From the NCBI GenBank assembly GCA_951799405.1, contig OX637359.1, forward strand, positions 430,201 to 494,200: 64,000 bases of DNA. Direction: 5' to 3'. Source of the stretch: Agapetus fuscipes. Lineage: Eukaryota > Arthropoda > Insecta > Trichoptera > Glossosomatidae. The notes under the pieces are model-generated. The model made no database searches, was not told the origin of the DNA, and was given only the letters and a program-made list of their open reading frames with translations. A program made the position numbers and the translations under genes. This document shows, piece after piece, positions 51,409-62,126 of this stretch; positions within the stretch are counted from its first letter, which is position 1; each line of letters opens with the position of its first letter.

Positions 51409-51795
51409 GGTAAGGAGAGCATCAAATCCAGGTGGAATAGTAAGGAAAGCTTGCAGCAGATAAGACCACTTTACTTCCAGTGAAGTAGTTGGCGCAAGGC
51501 CGGCCACCTTACCTGTAACAATGAATAGGTTTCACACGCCATGTTCGACCACTTCAGTAACTTCGCAGTAAGAAGTGTCACTGTATGTGCAGCGTTGTAA
51601 CGTTGTAAACGCAACTTAATTCCTAAACGAGTTTTTCCCTGAAGCGTTCGGAAGTTGAGAGTGAAACTATTTATTTTCACAGAAAATAAAATCAGGCCTT
51701 ACGCTAAGTTCTTCTCTTTAAGTTGTAATTTTCCGAAGGGTGAGAAGACAAGTTCTTATTTATTGTGAAGGCTGAGTAAACCTTGCATGTCTTAT
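51409..51795. mobile_element. Three SINE-B fragments, alternating strands
   Basis: 51380-51440 (-), 51475-51605 (+, AGTAGTTGGCGCAAGGCCGG to TGTATGTGCAGCGTTG) and 51608-51795 (-, GAGTTTTTCCCTGAAGCG to TTGTGAAGGCTGAGTAAACC). Strongly diverged. Confidence 0.65.
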
Positions 51796-52298
51796 GTTAT
51801 TGTCTACCAAATGTGTAAGTAAAAATAGTAACTGGTAGGCCAAAATATTGGATTGTCGTAGATGGTATTAAACGTTTATATTTTCTCAATCTAACAAGCG
51901 ATAAAGCTGTCATACGAAGTGTGAGTAAACATTTATTTTATGGCCGGTATTAAATAAAATACAAAACAATAAGAACCTCTACATCCTTTATTATATTACC
52001 CTTCGTCGTCGTCATTCGTCGTCGAGTTTCGATTTTCAAAATCAATGCCATCACAGCAGATGAAACACATTCATGCTCTATAGCAAATTAATTTTTGTAT
52101 ATATGCTGCAATGCGGCGAGCTTACGCGTGTGTGTTTACAAATGTATGAAAACTTTTAGGAATTAATCTGTTTGTTCATACTAAAAATGTATGGAACAAT
52201 ATTGACATCTAGCGGCAAAACGTAAAAGTTTTTTTTACATTTTCTTTTATTTCATGCAAATTAAAAATAAAAAAAAAGCCAAATAAAAATGGATTTCA
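51796..52298. other. No recognised feature
   Basis: AT-rich; a small CGTCGTCGTC run at 52006-52026. Confidence 0.4.
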
Positions 52299-52299
52299 A

Positions 52300-54090
52300 T
52301 CTGTAATCTAAGTTGCAAACATATATAACATTTGAGATTCATATTACATGCATTCTTACGAGCAGACATGTATAAGTTCTAATCTAATCTAATCTAAGCT
52401 GCAAAGATATATATCATTTAAGATTTATATTAAATGCATTCCCACAAGCAGATATGTATAAGTTCCCGCTTACATATGCTGCATGTGTACTTACAACATA
52501 ACAGCCCATTCCAAATGAACATAAGCCCTGCAACTCTTGCCAACCTTCCCTGAAACAAACTCTTACCTTACTTTTCCTCAAACAGAGATAAAATTTTCAT
52601 GGTAAACCATTCTTACAGTATGGGTGGTCAGCCACATACTAACCTGTAAGTCAAGGAAATTATTTTGTTAAGTTCTATAATCTAAGTTGTAAAGATACAT
52701 ACCATTTGAGATTCATATTAAATGCATTCCCACAAGCAGACAGGTATAAGTTCGCGCTTACAAATGCCCCATGTGGACTTACAAAATAAAAAACTAATCT
52801 CAAATGAACATAAGCCCTGCAACTCTTGCCAACTTTTCCTCAAACAGAGAGAAATTTTTCATGGTAAACCATTCTTACAGCACAAGCAGATATGTATAAG
52901 TTCCCGCTTACATATGCTGCATGTGTACTTACAACATAACAGCTCATTCCAAATGAACATAAGCCCTGCAACTCTTGCCAACCTTCCCTGAAACAAAGGT
53001 GAATTTGTAAAGTAAACCATTTTTTAAAGTATGGGTGGTCAGCCTCATACCAACCTATAAGTCAAGAAAATTATTTTGTGTATTTTTTTACATAATCTAA
53101 GTTGCAAAGATACATACCATTTAAGATTAATATTAAATGCATTCCCACACGCAGACAGGTACAAGTTCACGCTTACAAATGCCCAATGTGGACTTGCAAA
53201 ATAAAAAAAAACTAATCTCAAATGAACATAAGCCCTGCAACTCTTGCCGACTTTTCCTCAAACAGAGATAAAATTTGCATGGTGAACCATTGCTTACAGT
53301 ATGGGTGGTCAGCCACATACTAACCTATAAGTCAAGGAAATTATTTTGTTAAGTTCTATAATCTAAGTTGCAAAGATACATACCATTTGAGATTCATATT
53401 AAATGCATTCCCACAAGCAGACAGGTTCGCACTTACAAATGCTCCATGTGGACTTACAACCTAATCTTAAATGAACATAAGCCCTGCAACTCTTGCCAAC
53501 CTTCCCTGAAACAAAGGTGAATTTGCAAAGTAAACCATTTTTTAAAGTATGGGTGGTCAGCCTCATACCAACCTATAAGTCAAGAAAATTATTTTGTGTA
53601 TTTCTTTACATAATCTAAGTTGCAAAGATACATACCATTTGAGATTCATATTAAATGCATTCCCACAAGCAGACAGGTATAAGTTCGCGCTTACAAATGC
53701 CCCATGTGGACTTACAAAATAAAAAACTAATCTCAAATGAACATAAGCCCTGCAACTCTTGCCGACTTTTCCTCAAACAGAGATAAAATTTTCATGGTAA
53801 ACCATTCTTACAGTATGGGTGGTCAGCCACATACTAACCTGTAAGTCAAGGAAATTATTTTGTTAAGTTCTATAATCTAAGTTGCAAAGATACAAACCAA
53901 TCGAGATTCATATTAAATGCATTCCCACAAGCAGACATTTATAAGTTCGCGCTTACACATAATGCATGTTGACTTACAACATAAAAACCCAATCTCAAAT
54001 TAATATAAGCCCTGCAACTCTTGCCAATCTTCCCTGAAACACAGCTGAAATCTGCAAAGTGAACCATTTTTTAAACTATGGGTGGTCAAT
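52300..54090 (-). repeat. Element C array, eight copies in one orientation
   Basis: Reversed C copies at 52300-52378 (partial), 52379-52657, 52677-52880 (truncated), 52881-53067, 53092-53337, 53356-53585, 53609-53851 and 53871-54090. Spacers alternate between AAATTATTTTGTTAAGTTC and AAATTATTTTGTGTATTT, so the repeating unit is two C elements plus both spacers, about 518 bp. Spacer GAAATTATTTTGT probably derives from the original target site. Growth by unequal exchange is the simplest explanation. Confidence 0.9.
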
Positions 54091-54164
54091 TTTCTTTAAC
54101 AAAGGCTGTATGTTTTTATTTTACAAGTTTTCCGAATTTTAACGCGAGGAAACTATGCGCAATA

Positions 54165-54245
54165 TACACATTCACCAAATGTTAAGGGGTTGGGCTGCGT
54201 AGCAGCCAGGGGCAACGCCCCTAGTCCACATAAATTACAGTGTTA
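54165..54245. other. GC-rich double hairpin
   Basis: GGCTGCGTAGCAGCC and GGGGCAACGCCCC are adjacent perfect hairpins in AT-rich DNA. The pattern resembles the ends or control regions of some mobile elements, but no family can be named. Confidence 0.4.
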
Positions 54246-54389
54246 GTAAAGAAAATCGTGAAGAGAAATACGATAAACCAACCTATTTTTTCTTGGCCAG
54301 ACACAGTTATTAACATTTTTAATTATTAATTTATTTTTGACTTACCTTAATGCATTATCAATTGATTGATCAATAAAATTGTGTATAAG

Positions 54390-54780
54390 AGTACGAGGCT
54401 TGCCCCCATGTTGTAAAAAATTATTCCCTTTGCCAATGCCACCCCCCAAATAACATTTTAGTCGGGCCTAGGTTGTAAAAATTGCGTTTAGGTCTTATAA
54501 GGCTCCTAGAAAGGTTAGTGATTTGCTATTTGGTCATATTAAAGACTTGAGAATAGCTTATAAGTCCTAGGTGTGCCAGGGAAGGTCGGCAAGATTTGTT
54601 CATGTAAGATTCGAGTAAGTACACATGCAGCATGTGTAAACGCGAACTTATACGAGGCTTCTTTATATTGGTCAATTTTTTCTTACGCGCCGTACTGTAA
54701 AAAAACACCTCAAGGGCTCTTGACATCATTGTGAGCATGCATTAAATATGCGTCTTAAATCATTGCAACTTAGATTATAA
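54390..54780 (+). mobile_element. Element C split by a 125-bp insert
   Basis: GAGTACGAGGCTTGCCCCC to CCAATGCCACCCC (54390-54446), insert 54447-54572, then CCAGGGAAGGTCGGCAAG to ATTGCAACTTAGATTATA. The insert contains TAGGTCTTATAAGGCTCC; TSD unclear. Confidence 0.7.
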
Positions 54781-55029
54781 AACAACAGGTATAAACTGCT
54801 TTATTCAATAAACGAATTATCCAGTAGCTACTTCCATTCATCCCTCTGCTAAAAAGCTTCCCTTATAATTTACCTAGCGTTCCCCCAATACAGCGGACCT
54901 CCCCCCAGCATGTAAAAGCGCGAACCCATCCGCACCCAGTGGCGTGCCTACGGTTTCGTCCGTGCGCATGCTGGATAATTAAAGTTGCAATAAATCATAA
55001 ATAACAAATCATTCCTCTTTTTTTTCTCT

Positions 55030-55095
55030 CAAGAAATGCTGTGCGCTTGACTCCCTATATTTCAGAGACTCTAGGGGTCTATGACACTTGCTGTA
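55030..55095 (-). mobile_element. LINE family E, 3' fragment
   Basis: AAGAAATGCTGTGCGCTTGAC, AGACTCTAGGGGTCTATGAC and TGTAATGCCGCAC. It ends where half of foldback F begins. Confidence 0.65.
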
Positions 55096-55250
55096 ATGCC
55101 GCACTTGATTTTCTTCATCACTGTAACTCTTTTGCTAAGACCATAAAGTTTAAGTAACAAATTTTGGGGATTTTGGGGAGAACCACACTTTAATACTTTC
55201 CGTAAACTTTACCTTACTCAAGTTTTGCACTCGTACTCAGGGTACCGTAC
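55096..55250. mobile_element. Foldback F, right half
   Basis: TTTTCTTCATCACTGTAACTC, TTTGCTAAGACCATAAAG and TTCCGTAAACTTTACC to CTCGTACTCAGGGTACCG. The left arm is missing. Confidence 0.72.
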
Positions 55251-55286
55251 GAGGTCAATCACGCTTGATTATAAAAGTTTCGTTGG

Positions 55287-55547
55287 TCAATGTATAATCT
55301 AAGTTGCAATGTAAATTAACATGCAAAACTTATATCAAATGCATGCCTACAGACACGCATAAGTTCGCGCTTACAAATGCTTAATGTGAAGGTACTTGTA
55401 AATTAAAATACAAACCACAAATAAACATAAGCCCTAGAACTTTTGTCGACCTTCCCTGACACAGGGGTGACATTGGTAAAGCGACCCATTTTTTACCTAC
55501 AGTATCGGGGGGGTCAGCCTCATACCAACCTTTAAGTCAATGACTAA
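55287..55547 (-). mobile_element. Element C, full length
   Basis: TATAATCTAAGTTGCAATG to CAACCTTTAAGTCAATG reversed; GACACAGGGGTGACATTGG intact. Confidence 0.88.
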
Positions 55548-55750
55548 TAATTAATCATAGCTTCCTGCCCCCACACAGATGGCAGTAGCACAAATTTTGT
55601 ACGCGGGAAATTTAAAAAGACGAATGACGATAAATATCTTTAATCCACTGAAAACTACCAGGATTATTTTAATTTCTGAGGTTACGCTGGTTACGCATAC
55701 CTACGCAATGCAACTAAGCTACACATATAGTGTAACTTAGCTTTTTAGCT

Positions 55751-56199
55751 TGTAAGATTGTAGCACTTCGGACTCTGAATGGAAGGTTGTGGGTTCGAAT
55801 CCCGGCGGAGCACAAAAAATATACCATCTATATTTTCAAATTAGCTCTTCGCTGGGTTGAAAAAATTCATATACCTTTACCAGTGACCGGTCACCAAAGG
55901 TCCATCCAGCCTTACAGCAACTGGGTTTTTGCTTGAGAATTGGCGCTTTGTAGCGACGACGACCAGGCTCGTAAAAAGGTCGATAGCTCGATTGGTAGAA
56001 TGCTTGCATTTCATGCCGAGAGCAAGGGTTCGATCTCAAGGTTTACTCAGCCTTCACAAGAAATGAGAACCAGCCCCCCGCGGGAGCTGGGAAACCCCCA
56101 CTTCAACTGAAAGTGGTTCGTGTGAGTACCCGTAAGAATAAATAGGGAAAAAAGAAAACGCAGGCAGGAAGTTACACTATATGTGTAGCTTAGTTGCGA
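55751..56199 (+). mobile_element. A-B dimeric SINE, copy 3
   Basis: Forward copy: the SINE-A head (5' tip lost) with GTGGGTTCGAATCCCGG, body, junction GGCTCGTAAAAAGGTCGAT, then the SINE-B head with the shared deletion (GGTTCGATCTCAAGG) and body to TGTGTAGCTTAGTTGCG. A 40-bp block before the 3' end is missing. Confidence 0.9.
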
Positions 56200-56473
56200 T
56201 AGCCACGCTACTGACCGCGCCCCTGTTGCTGGTGAGCAACCTAACCACAATTTAATTATGGCTGCTGAAAGCAGATTAGACGGTATCTCTTGTATGGAAC
56301 GGCCGCGCGCATAATGCGGGGTGTCCCTCCTCCCCGAAAGAGCAGGAGAGCAGCCTGTAGTCTGTGGTTTTCATTTATTCATATACTCGTACACACTAAA
56401 CGCAATTTAAATTGTTTCTTCCATCCAAATAAGGATTCCGAAAGAACAAATGACCGCACGGTTAAAAAAAATA

Positions 56474-56690
56474 TATATTAGACGAACCGTTATAAGTATA
56501 ACTGTAACTGTAACTCTGGCACCATTCCGCTAGGGACGGCCAGAGCCTCTGCAGCGCTGCCTTCATTTCGAACCGTTATTAGAGAACTCACATTATTCTC
56601 GACGTTAGCTATGTCATTAACGAAACGTCGAGAATAATGTAAGTTCTTTTATAACGGTTCGTCTAATATCTGAATAATTTTATTTATTAC
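56474..56690. mobile_element. Foldback element split by a 75-bp LINE end
   Basis: The left arm ATATTAGACGAACCGTTAT, continuing after the insert as TAGAGAACTCACATTATTC and TCGACGTT, mirrors AACGAAACGTCGAGAATAATG, AAGTTCTTTTATAACGG and TTCGTCTAATAT. Its loop is only about 12 bp. Confidence 0.82.
56494..56568 (-). mobile_element. 75-bp RTE-like 3' end with TSD
   Basis: CGAACCGTTAT flanks it at 56483-56493 and 56569-56579. On the reverse strand it reads GCAGCGCTGCAGAGGCTCTG, CTAGCGGAATGGTGCCAG, then the AGTTACAGTTACAGTTATA tail. It fixes the true 3' end of the ACAGTT-tail family. Confidence 0.9.
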
Positions 56691-56744
56691 AGAATTGTAA
56701 ATGATATGTCAAACGACTGTAATTCCAACTTAAGCCTAACAACA

Positions 56745-56972
56745 AATAACCAGTCTGTAGTCTAGAAGTTTAAGCTACGCACGTAATCGAAAAATCGTGG
56801 GTTCGATTCCCCGACGAACACAACAAAAATATTTCATTTTTAAAAAATGCTATTTGCTTGGTTGAAAAGTTACCAAAGACTGTAACCATAGGTTCAGCTT
56901 TATATCAACTGGGTCTTACTTGAGAATTGGCGCTTTCTACAGCGCTCACCAAATAAATCATCCTAATATTTA
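56745..56972 (+). mobile_element. SINE-A, internally deleted
   Basis: ACCAGTCTGTAGTCTAGAAG head, B box GTGGGTTCGATTCCCCG, body missing the GAGGGCTCTTGAGG block, end CAAATAAATCATCCTAATAT. Confidence 0.82.
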
Positions 56973-57011
56973 TTTATTTATATACAATCAATAATCTAAG
57001 TTTCAATTATA

Positions 57012-57275
57012 GTAGGTACAAAGCGCGGATTCGAATCCCGGCGGAGCACACAAAAATATCCCATTTATATTTCCAAATGTGCATTTCGCTGGGTTGAAAA
57101 ATTCATAAACCTTTACCAAGGACCGGTCACTGAAAGGCCCATCCAACCTTACAACAACTGGGTCTTGCTTGAGAATTGGCGCTTTCTACAGCGACGACCA
57201 AGCTCGCAGAGGGCTCTTGATGTGTGATACACACAAAAACAGCGCTCACCAAATAAACTATCCTGATATTATAAA
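57012..57275 (+). mobile_element. SINE-A, head truncated
   Basis: AGCGCGGATTCGAATCCCGG through a complete body to CACCAAATAAACTATCCTG. Confidence 0.88.
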
Positions 57276-57282
57276 TATTTAA

Positions 57283-57440
57283 AAATATAAATGGTAAAAC
57301 ATTGTTTTAATTCACTTTATTTTATTTGTTTATGCTGGAATATTTTCGCCTAATGAGGCATCTTCATCAATAAACAAATAAAATAAAGTGAATTAAAACA
57401 ATGTTTTACCATTTATATTTTTTAAATATTTATAAAAATG
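57283..57440. mobile_element. Perfect foldback, 60-bp arms
   Basis: ATATTTAAAAATATAAATGG, TAAAACATTGTTTTAATTC and ACTTTATTTTATTTGTTTAT recur inverted after a centre of about 35 bp, GCTGGAATATTTTCGCCTAATGA (split here: GCTGGAATATTTTCG / CCTAATGAGGCATC). The arms are essentially identical. Confidence 0.88.
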
Positions 57441-57499
57441 GACTTTCACTGTGTTAACAGATCAACACTAGAAAATATTATCCTGATATTATTTATTTA

Positions 57500-57690
57500 A
57501 ATTCGCATTTAATGCACGAAAACAAGCCGACAATAGCAATTTTGCGCTTACACATTCTGCACATGTGCTTACAAAATAAAAGCCCGTAATGTTAAATAAA
57601 CATAAGCCCTGTAACTCTTTCCGGCTTACCTAAAAACAGGGATATCATTGTTTATGGGTGGTCAACCTCATCTAACCTATACCTCGTTTT
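57500..57690 (-). mobile_element. Element C, degraded
   Basis: AATTCGCATTTAATGCACG, TAAGCCCTGTAACTCTTTCC and TGGGTGGTCAACCTCATC. Confidence 0.65.
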
Positions 57691-57921
57691 AAGCAGATTA
57701 GTTTTAAGTAACCCTTGTAGGTTTTCTACTAGAGTATAAATTTAAGGTAAGGGTTGGCTATTAAGTAATTTTTGACTACCCTTAATCTTCGGTTTATGTG
57801 GTTTCAGTAAATCTTTAAAAAGGTACCAAGGGGGCCATGTGGTCTAATTAATAGTGGATTAAAAGTGATCGAACTGAGAAAAAGAGGTAAACGTGTTTGA
57901 GAAGTTAACAAATATTAATAA

Positions 57922-58419
57922 ACGCAAACGAAACTAAGCTACACATTTAGTGATGCTTCTTGCCTACGTTATCCCCGAAAGGGTCGCATGTGGTGATTCA
58001 AGACGAATTTAGTTTTACGGGAAAGGGGGCTGGCCTCACACTAACCACTTTCAGTTGAAGTGGGGGTCTCCCAGCTCCCGGGGGGGCTGGTTCTCATTTT
58101 TTGTGAAGGCTAAGTAAACCTTGGGATCGAACCTTTGCCCTCGGCATGGAATGCAAGCATTCTACCTTTAGCTATCGACCTTTTTTACGAGCTTGGTCGT
58201 CGTCTCTACAAAGCGCCAATTCTCAAGCAAGACCCAGTTGTTGTAAGGCTGGATAGACCTTATGATGGCCGGTCATTGGTAAAGGTTTCTGAATTTTTCA
58301 ACCCAGCGAAGAGCAAAGTTGAAAATATAAATGGTGTATTCTTTGTGCTCCGCCGGGATTCGAACCCACAAACTTCCATTCACGAGTCCGAAGTGTTACC
58401 ACTGGACTACGGACCGGTC
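57922..58419 (-). mobile_element. A-B dimeric SINE, copy 4
   Basis: Reversed; SINE-B 57922-58183 with the same deletion (GATCGAACCTTTGCC next to AAACCTTGG), junction TCGACCTTTTTTACGAGC, SINE-A to GGACTACGGACCGGTC. 498 bp. Confidence 0.92.
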
Positions 58420-58432
58420 AATAATAATAAGA

Positions 58433-58810
58433 TTTGCCCTGCAACTCTTGCCGAACTTCCCTGAAACAGAGGTGACATTGGCAAAGTGAACTATTTTCTA
58501 CGGTATGGGGGGTAAGCCTCATACCAAACTATAATTAAGGAACATACACAATAATTAGTTATCTTGCGCGATATTTCATTATTTTGACGACTATTTAAAG
58601 TGCCGTCTCTTGATGTGTCACTCCAAGGGATGCCAGAGTTCACGTTTACACATGCTGCATATGCAATTACTTAATAAAAACGCAAACGTCAAATTAAAAT
58701 CAGCCTGGCAACTCTTTCTGTCTTTATTTAGTTATTAAAACTTTCTGTCGTTCACTGAAAAAGGGGTGACATTTGCAAAGTCAATCAGTTTTTATAGTAT
58801 GGGTGGTCAA
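58433..58810 (-). mobile_element. Two element C fragments
   Basis: 58433-58555 (5' half, AGAGGTGACATTGGCAAAG) and 58635-58808 (AGTTCACGTTTACACATGC to AAAAAGGGGTGACATTTGC), both reversed and diverged. Confidence 0.7.
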
Positions 58811-58929
58811 AATGAGTCAAAAAGTCTTTTTAATGGAATAAAAAATGAATGTACGTACCTTAATTCATATGAAAGAGAATTAAAAAGACAGTAGAAATTA
58901 AATAGCACATGCCGATTTTTCCTGAAACA

Positions 58930-59075
58930 GGTGTGACTTGACAACTGTAACTGTAGCTCTGTCACCATTCCGCTAGGGGGGGCCAGAGCCTCTGCAGAGC
59001 TGCCTCCATTTTTTCCTATCCTTACATACCTCTTTAAATTCATTCATATTCATCACCTTTTTCATGCATTTTCTT
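58930..59075 (-). mobile_element. RTE-like LINE 3' end between two C halves
   Basis: On the reverse strand MKKV-NMNEFKEV-KD-KKW, GCAGCTCTGCAGAGGCTC, CTAGCGGAATGGTGACAG and the tail CTACAGTTACAGTTG. A reversed C piece (CCTGAAACAGGTGTGAC) precedes it and a forward C follows. Confidence 0.72.
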
Positions 59076-59077
59076 AC

Positions 59078-59300
59078 TGTAAAAAATTGTTCACTTTGCC
59101 AATGTCACCCCTGTTTCAGGGAATGTCGGCAAGAGTTGCAGGGCTTATGTTCATTTGTGGTTTGGATTTTATTTGTAAGTACACAATCAGCATTTGTAAG
59201 CGCGAACTACACGTGTTTGTTTGTGGGCATACATCTGAGAGCTTTGAATGAATATATCCTTGCAACTTAGATTATAGATAGATAGATTATAGATTATAGA
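59078..59300 (+). mobile_element. Element C, nearly full length
   Basis: ACTGTAAAAAATTGTTCAC to CCTTGCAACTTAGATTATAG with a tail of repeated ATAGATTATAGATT. Confidence 0.87.
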
Positions 59301-59559
59301 TTCTTCTTTGAAACCAATTTTAAATTAAAGGCTAGTTCTACAGGTACAGAATGAGAAATGTAGAATCTCCTATTTCTTACGAATTTTATGTAAATGGTGT
59401 AAGGTGGGTACGTGAGGAAATTTTACATAGGCCATTTCTGTATATTGTACATTCGTGAATGTTCTATACATAGCCTCCCCCCATATACAGGAATTATTCG
59501 TTCAATGCGAGAAAATTTTGCGCCCTCCTTTTGCACCCTTGCAGGATATATGTATGTTA

Positions 59560-60240
59560 AAGGAAATACATGAAATCTAGGAGTTGAGAAGGATTCCTAA
59601 GAAAAATGGAAAACTCCTAGTTTAATGATAAAGGAAAAACAGTTTTGTTTTCGATTACGTGAGTATATTTTTATAAACCACAACCGGTTTCGCAAACATC
59701 CGTTCGCATCATCAGGTGGATAAACCTGTTTTTTTCAGTTTCAGTTTTGTTTTATATGTATGACTGTTTGACAAAACTGTTTTTCCTTTATCATTAATGA
59801 TGAACGATTACAAAGTTAATGCCTCTACAATCAATAAAACTCCTAGTTTGTTTAAGAAATGTAAAAATGCTAGCTTATTTTGGAAATTCCTAGTTCATAT
59901 AGGCAATGTCTTAAATTCCTAGCTTATTTTGGAAATTTGTAAAATTCCTAGTTCATATAGGCAATGTCTGAAATTCCTAGCTTATTAAGGAAACGTGTAT
60001 TTTTTTTACCTTTTACGGAAGTGAATCAAATTCCTAGCTCTTTCCGTGAATGTTTAAAATTCCTGATTTATTTAAGGAATGTGTGAATTTTTTGTGAAAA
60101 TATTTATTAAGGGAATGTTTCAAATTATCTAGGAAAGGAGTAACATTCATTGATCATTTAAGGAATATTTGAAATTCTTGACTCATTTAGAAATGAGTCA
60201 AATTCTTAGCTTATTTAGGAAATGTATAAATTTCCTAAAT
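59560..60240. repeat. Degenerate TTCCTAGCTTATTTAGGAA tandem array
   Basis: Units of roughly 36-45 bp built on AAATTCCTAGCTTATTTAGG, itself palindromic, recur at least ten times between 59838 and 60238, with two outliers at 59569-59625. A foldback element sits between the outliers and the main array. Confidence 0.8.
59634..59795. mobile_element. Foldback element with TGATGATG...GAAAC hairpin
   Basis: The ends TAATGATAAAGGAAAAACAG and CTGTTTTTCCTTTATCATTA are a perfect inverted repeat of about 26 bp. On the reverse strand the centre holds CCACCTGATGATGCGAAC, then GTTTGCGAAACCGGTTGTGG, giving a 6-bp stem between TGATGA and GAAAC. Confidence 0.75.
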
Positions 60241-60375
60241 TTAAGACAAATAAATCCAAAAAAATAACCCCAAGAACGTAAACATACATATTTTATTCCT
60301 AGGTGTTCTCATATTTCTTGTTACATATCATGGAATAGACCCTCTCTGCAGACCCCCAGGGGTTTGAAATGGAGG

Positions 60376-60389
60376 GGGGGGGGGGGGTT
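60376..60389. repeat. Poly(G) run
   Basis: Thirteen to fourteen G residues in a row, next to GGGAGGTT-like G-rich DNA. Confidence 0.9.
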
Positions 60390-60489
60390 TGATGGCAGAA
60401 AGAGGGGCCGGGAACCCTTTCATAAAAGTTTCAGGTTCAGCAATGGCGGCCGCTGAAAATGTTTTATTGTCGCGATACGGGGAAGATTT

Positions 60490-60800
60490 ACGCGCTCGTC
60501 AAAAGAGAGTTATGGCATAAAGGAGAATTGTGGCATAATAATGAGAAATTACGGCATAACAAAAGAATTAGTGCCTACAAAGTACCTACATGGTTTGTAT
60601 TTTTTGTGTAAAAAATAATTTAGCATGAAGAGGAATATGTAAAATAGAACTTTAGTGTCAAAATGTGAATTTATAGAATACTAAAAGAGAATTATGGCAT
60701 AAAAATGGGAATTTGTGGCATAAAAAATTAAAAGTGTATGAAAGATGGTACAGCTAATACAATGTGGTTTAAGTGCATAAAATGAGAATAGTTTAAGCAT
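60490..60800. repeat. Degenerate GAGAATTATGGCATAA repeat
   Basis: AGAGAGTTATGGCATAAAGG, AGAATTGTGGCATAATAATG and AGAGAATTATGGCATAAAAA recur with variable spacing. Confidence 0.75.
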
Positions 60801-60844
60801 AAAACGAGGAATATAAAAAAAGTGCAAAATATTTTCGCAACAGT

Positions 60845-60910
60845 TAAATACAGTCGCAACTCTCGCCGGCCTTTCTTGAAAGAGGAGTGACATTGGAAAA
60901 TCGTACTACT
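60845..60910 (-). mobile_element. Element C, small fragment
   Basis: CAGTCGCAACTCTCGCCGGC and GAGGAGTGACATTGG. Confidence 0.55.
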
Positions 60911-61244
60911 ATTACTACACCAATAAGACAAAGAAGAATACAATTATAAAATACATTTTACCATAGTACAATAACAATGAAAACATATGAAATTAAATTT
61001 TCTAAGGTGTAGAGCTTTCTGCACCAACCTCCAATCAGTATTTGATTGACACATCGAATTTGATTGCATAATTCTGGTAAGCACCTCGGTTAAATATTTC
61101 TCGGAAGTCGGTAATAATATGATGGAATTCGAACAGGAAATATGATGTACATCATCTGACTTACGTACATGCAACCATTTTTTTTATTTGAGAGGGAGAA
61201 ATTACACTTCATTTTGATTTTTGTCTGATTGGAGTTTGGTGCAG

Positions 61245-61365
61245 CAGGCCCTAATACACATACAGCATTTATAATCGCAACTTACACGTGTCTGCTTGTG
61301 GGAGTGCGTCTTAAATGAATCCTAAATGCTAAAACATCTTTGCAACTCGGATTATAGATGGTACA
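61245..61365 (+). mobile_element. Element C, 3' part
   Basis: ACACATACAGCATTTATAATC, GTGTCTGCTTGTGGGAGTGC and CTTTGCAACTCGGATTATAG. A reversed SINE-B-like head follows at 61405-61485. Confidence 0.72.
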
Positions 61366-61619
61366 ACGAATCGTAATGTATATACTTAACTTTAATTTAA
61401 AAAAAAAACACTCTGGGAAGGGATTGAACCATTTCCTTCTGGCATGAAATGAAATCATCCTACCAACTTAGCTATGCATATGCTGGTCTTGGTTTTTAAT
61501 CTAAGCCAGTAAAATTAGGGTTATTAAAACAGAATAAAATATGGAGGGAACACGCATAGAGGTACGAGCAAAAGTTTAGTACGAGAGGCAAATATTTGCT
61601 CTGTACCTAATAAAATATC

Positions 61620-61800
61620 TCAGGGGGGGCTGGAACAAGCGTCTTGCATGGGGGGAGGGGAACAGTATGGGAACCAGGAGGGGGAGGGGGAGCAGCATAG
61701 GAACCTTGGGGGGGGGGGGTGAGCAACGTAGGAGCCTTGGAACCTTCAGGGGGGGAGGGGAGCAGCATAGGAACCTTGGGGGGAGGGGGGGCAGGAAAAA
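61620..61800. repeat. G-rich tandem repeat
   Basis: AGCAGCATAGGAACCTTGGGG-type units of about 45 bp, three to four copies, with runs of 6-11 G. The forward strand is G-quadruplex-prone. The Pro-rich reverse frame here is a by-product. Confidence 0.85.
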
Positions 61801-62126
61801 GGAATGAAGAAGGTAGACGCGGCAAACTACGACCAGATTAGTCTCAATGAAGAGAAATTAAAGTAGGTAGGTACCTACATGTATTATTTTTTTCATAAAA
61901 ACGTTATGAAACTGCATGCTTTAAAACTAGGAGGTTGAATGCGATGTGATTCGGCTGGGTTGCTAAGTAAAATGGGCAAACAAATATTTTAGTATTGCTT
62001 GCTAAGGAACGTAGTGCCATTTTGGTGAACGTGCCATTTGCCCGCTTAATCAACGCCTAGCAAAATCCATATTAAAATTTGTACTGAGCCCATTGTACTG
62101 CAAAAAATATTTTTAAAAATCGTCTC

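Noticed and set aside
61607..61825. Proline-rich 72-residue reverse frame
   Set aside because: It is the complement of a G-rich tandem repeat.
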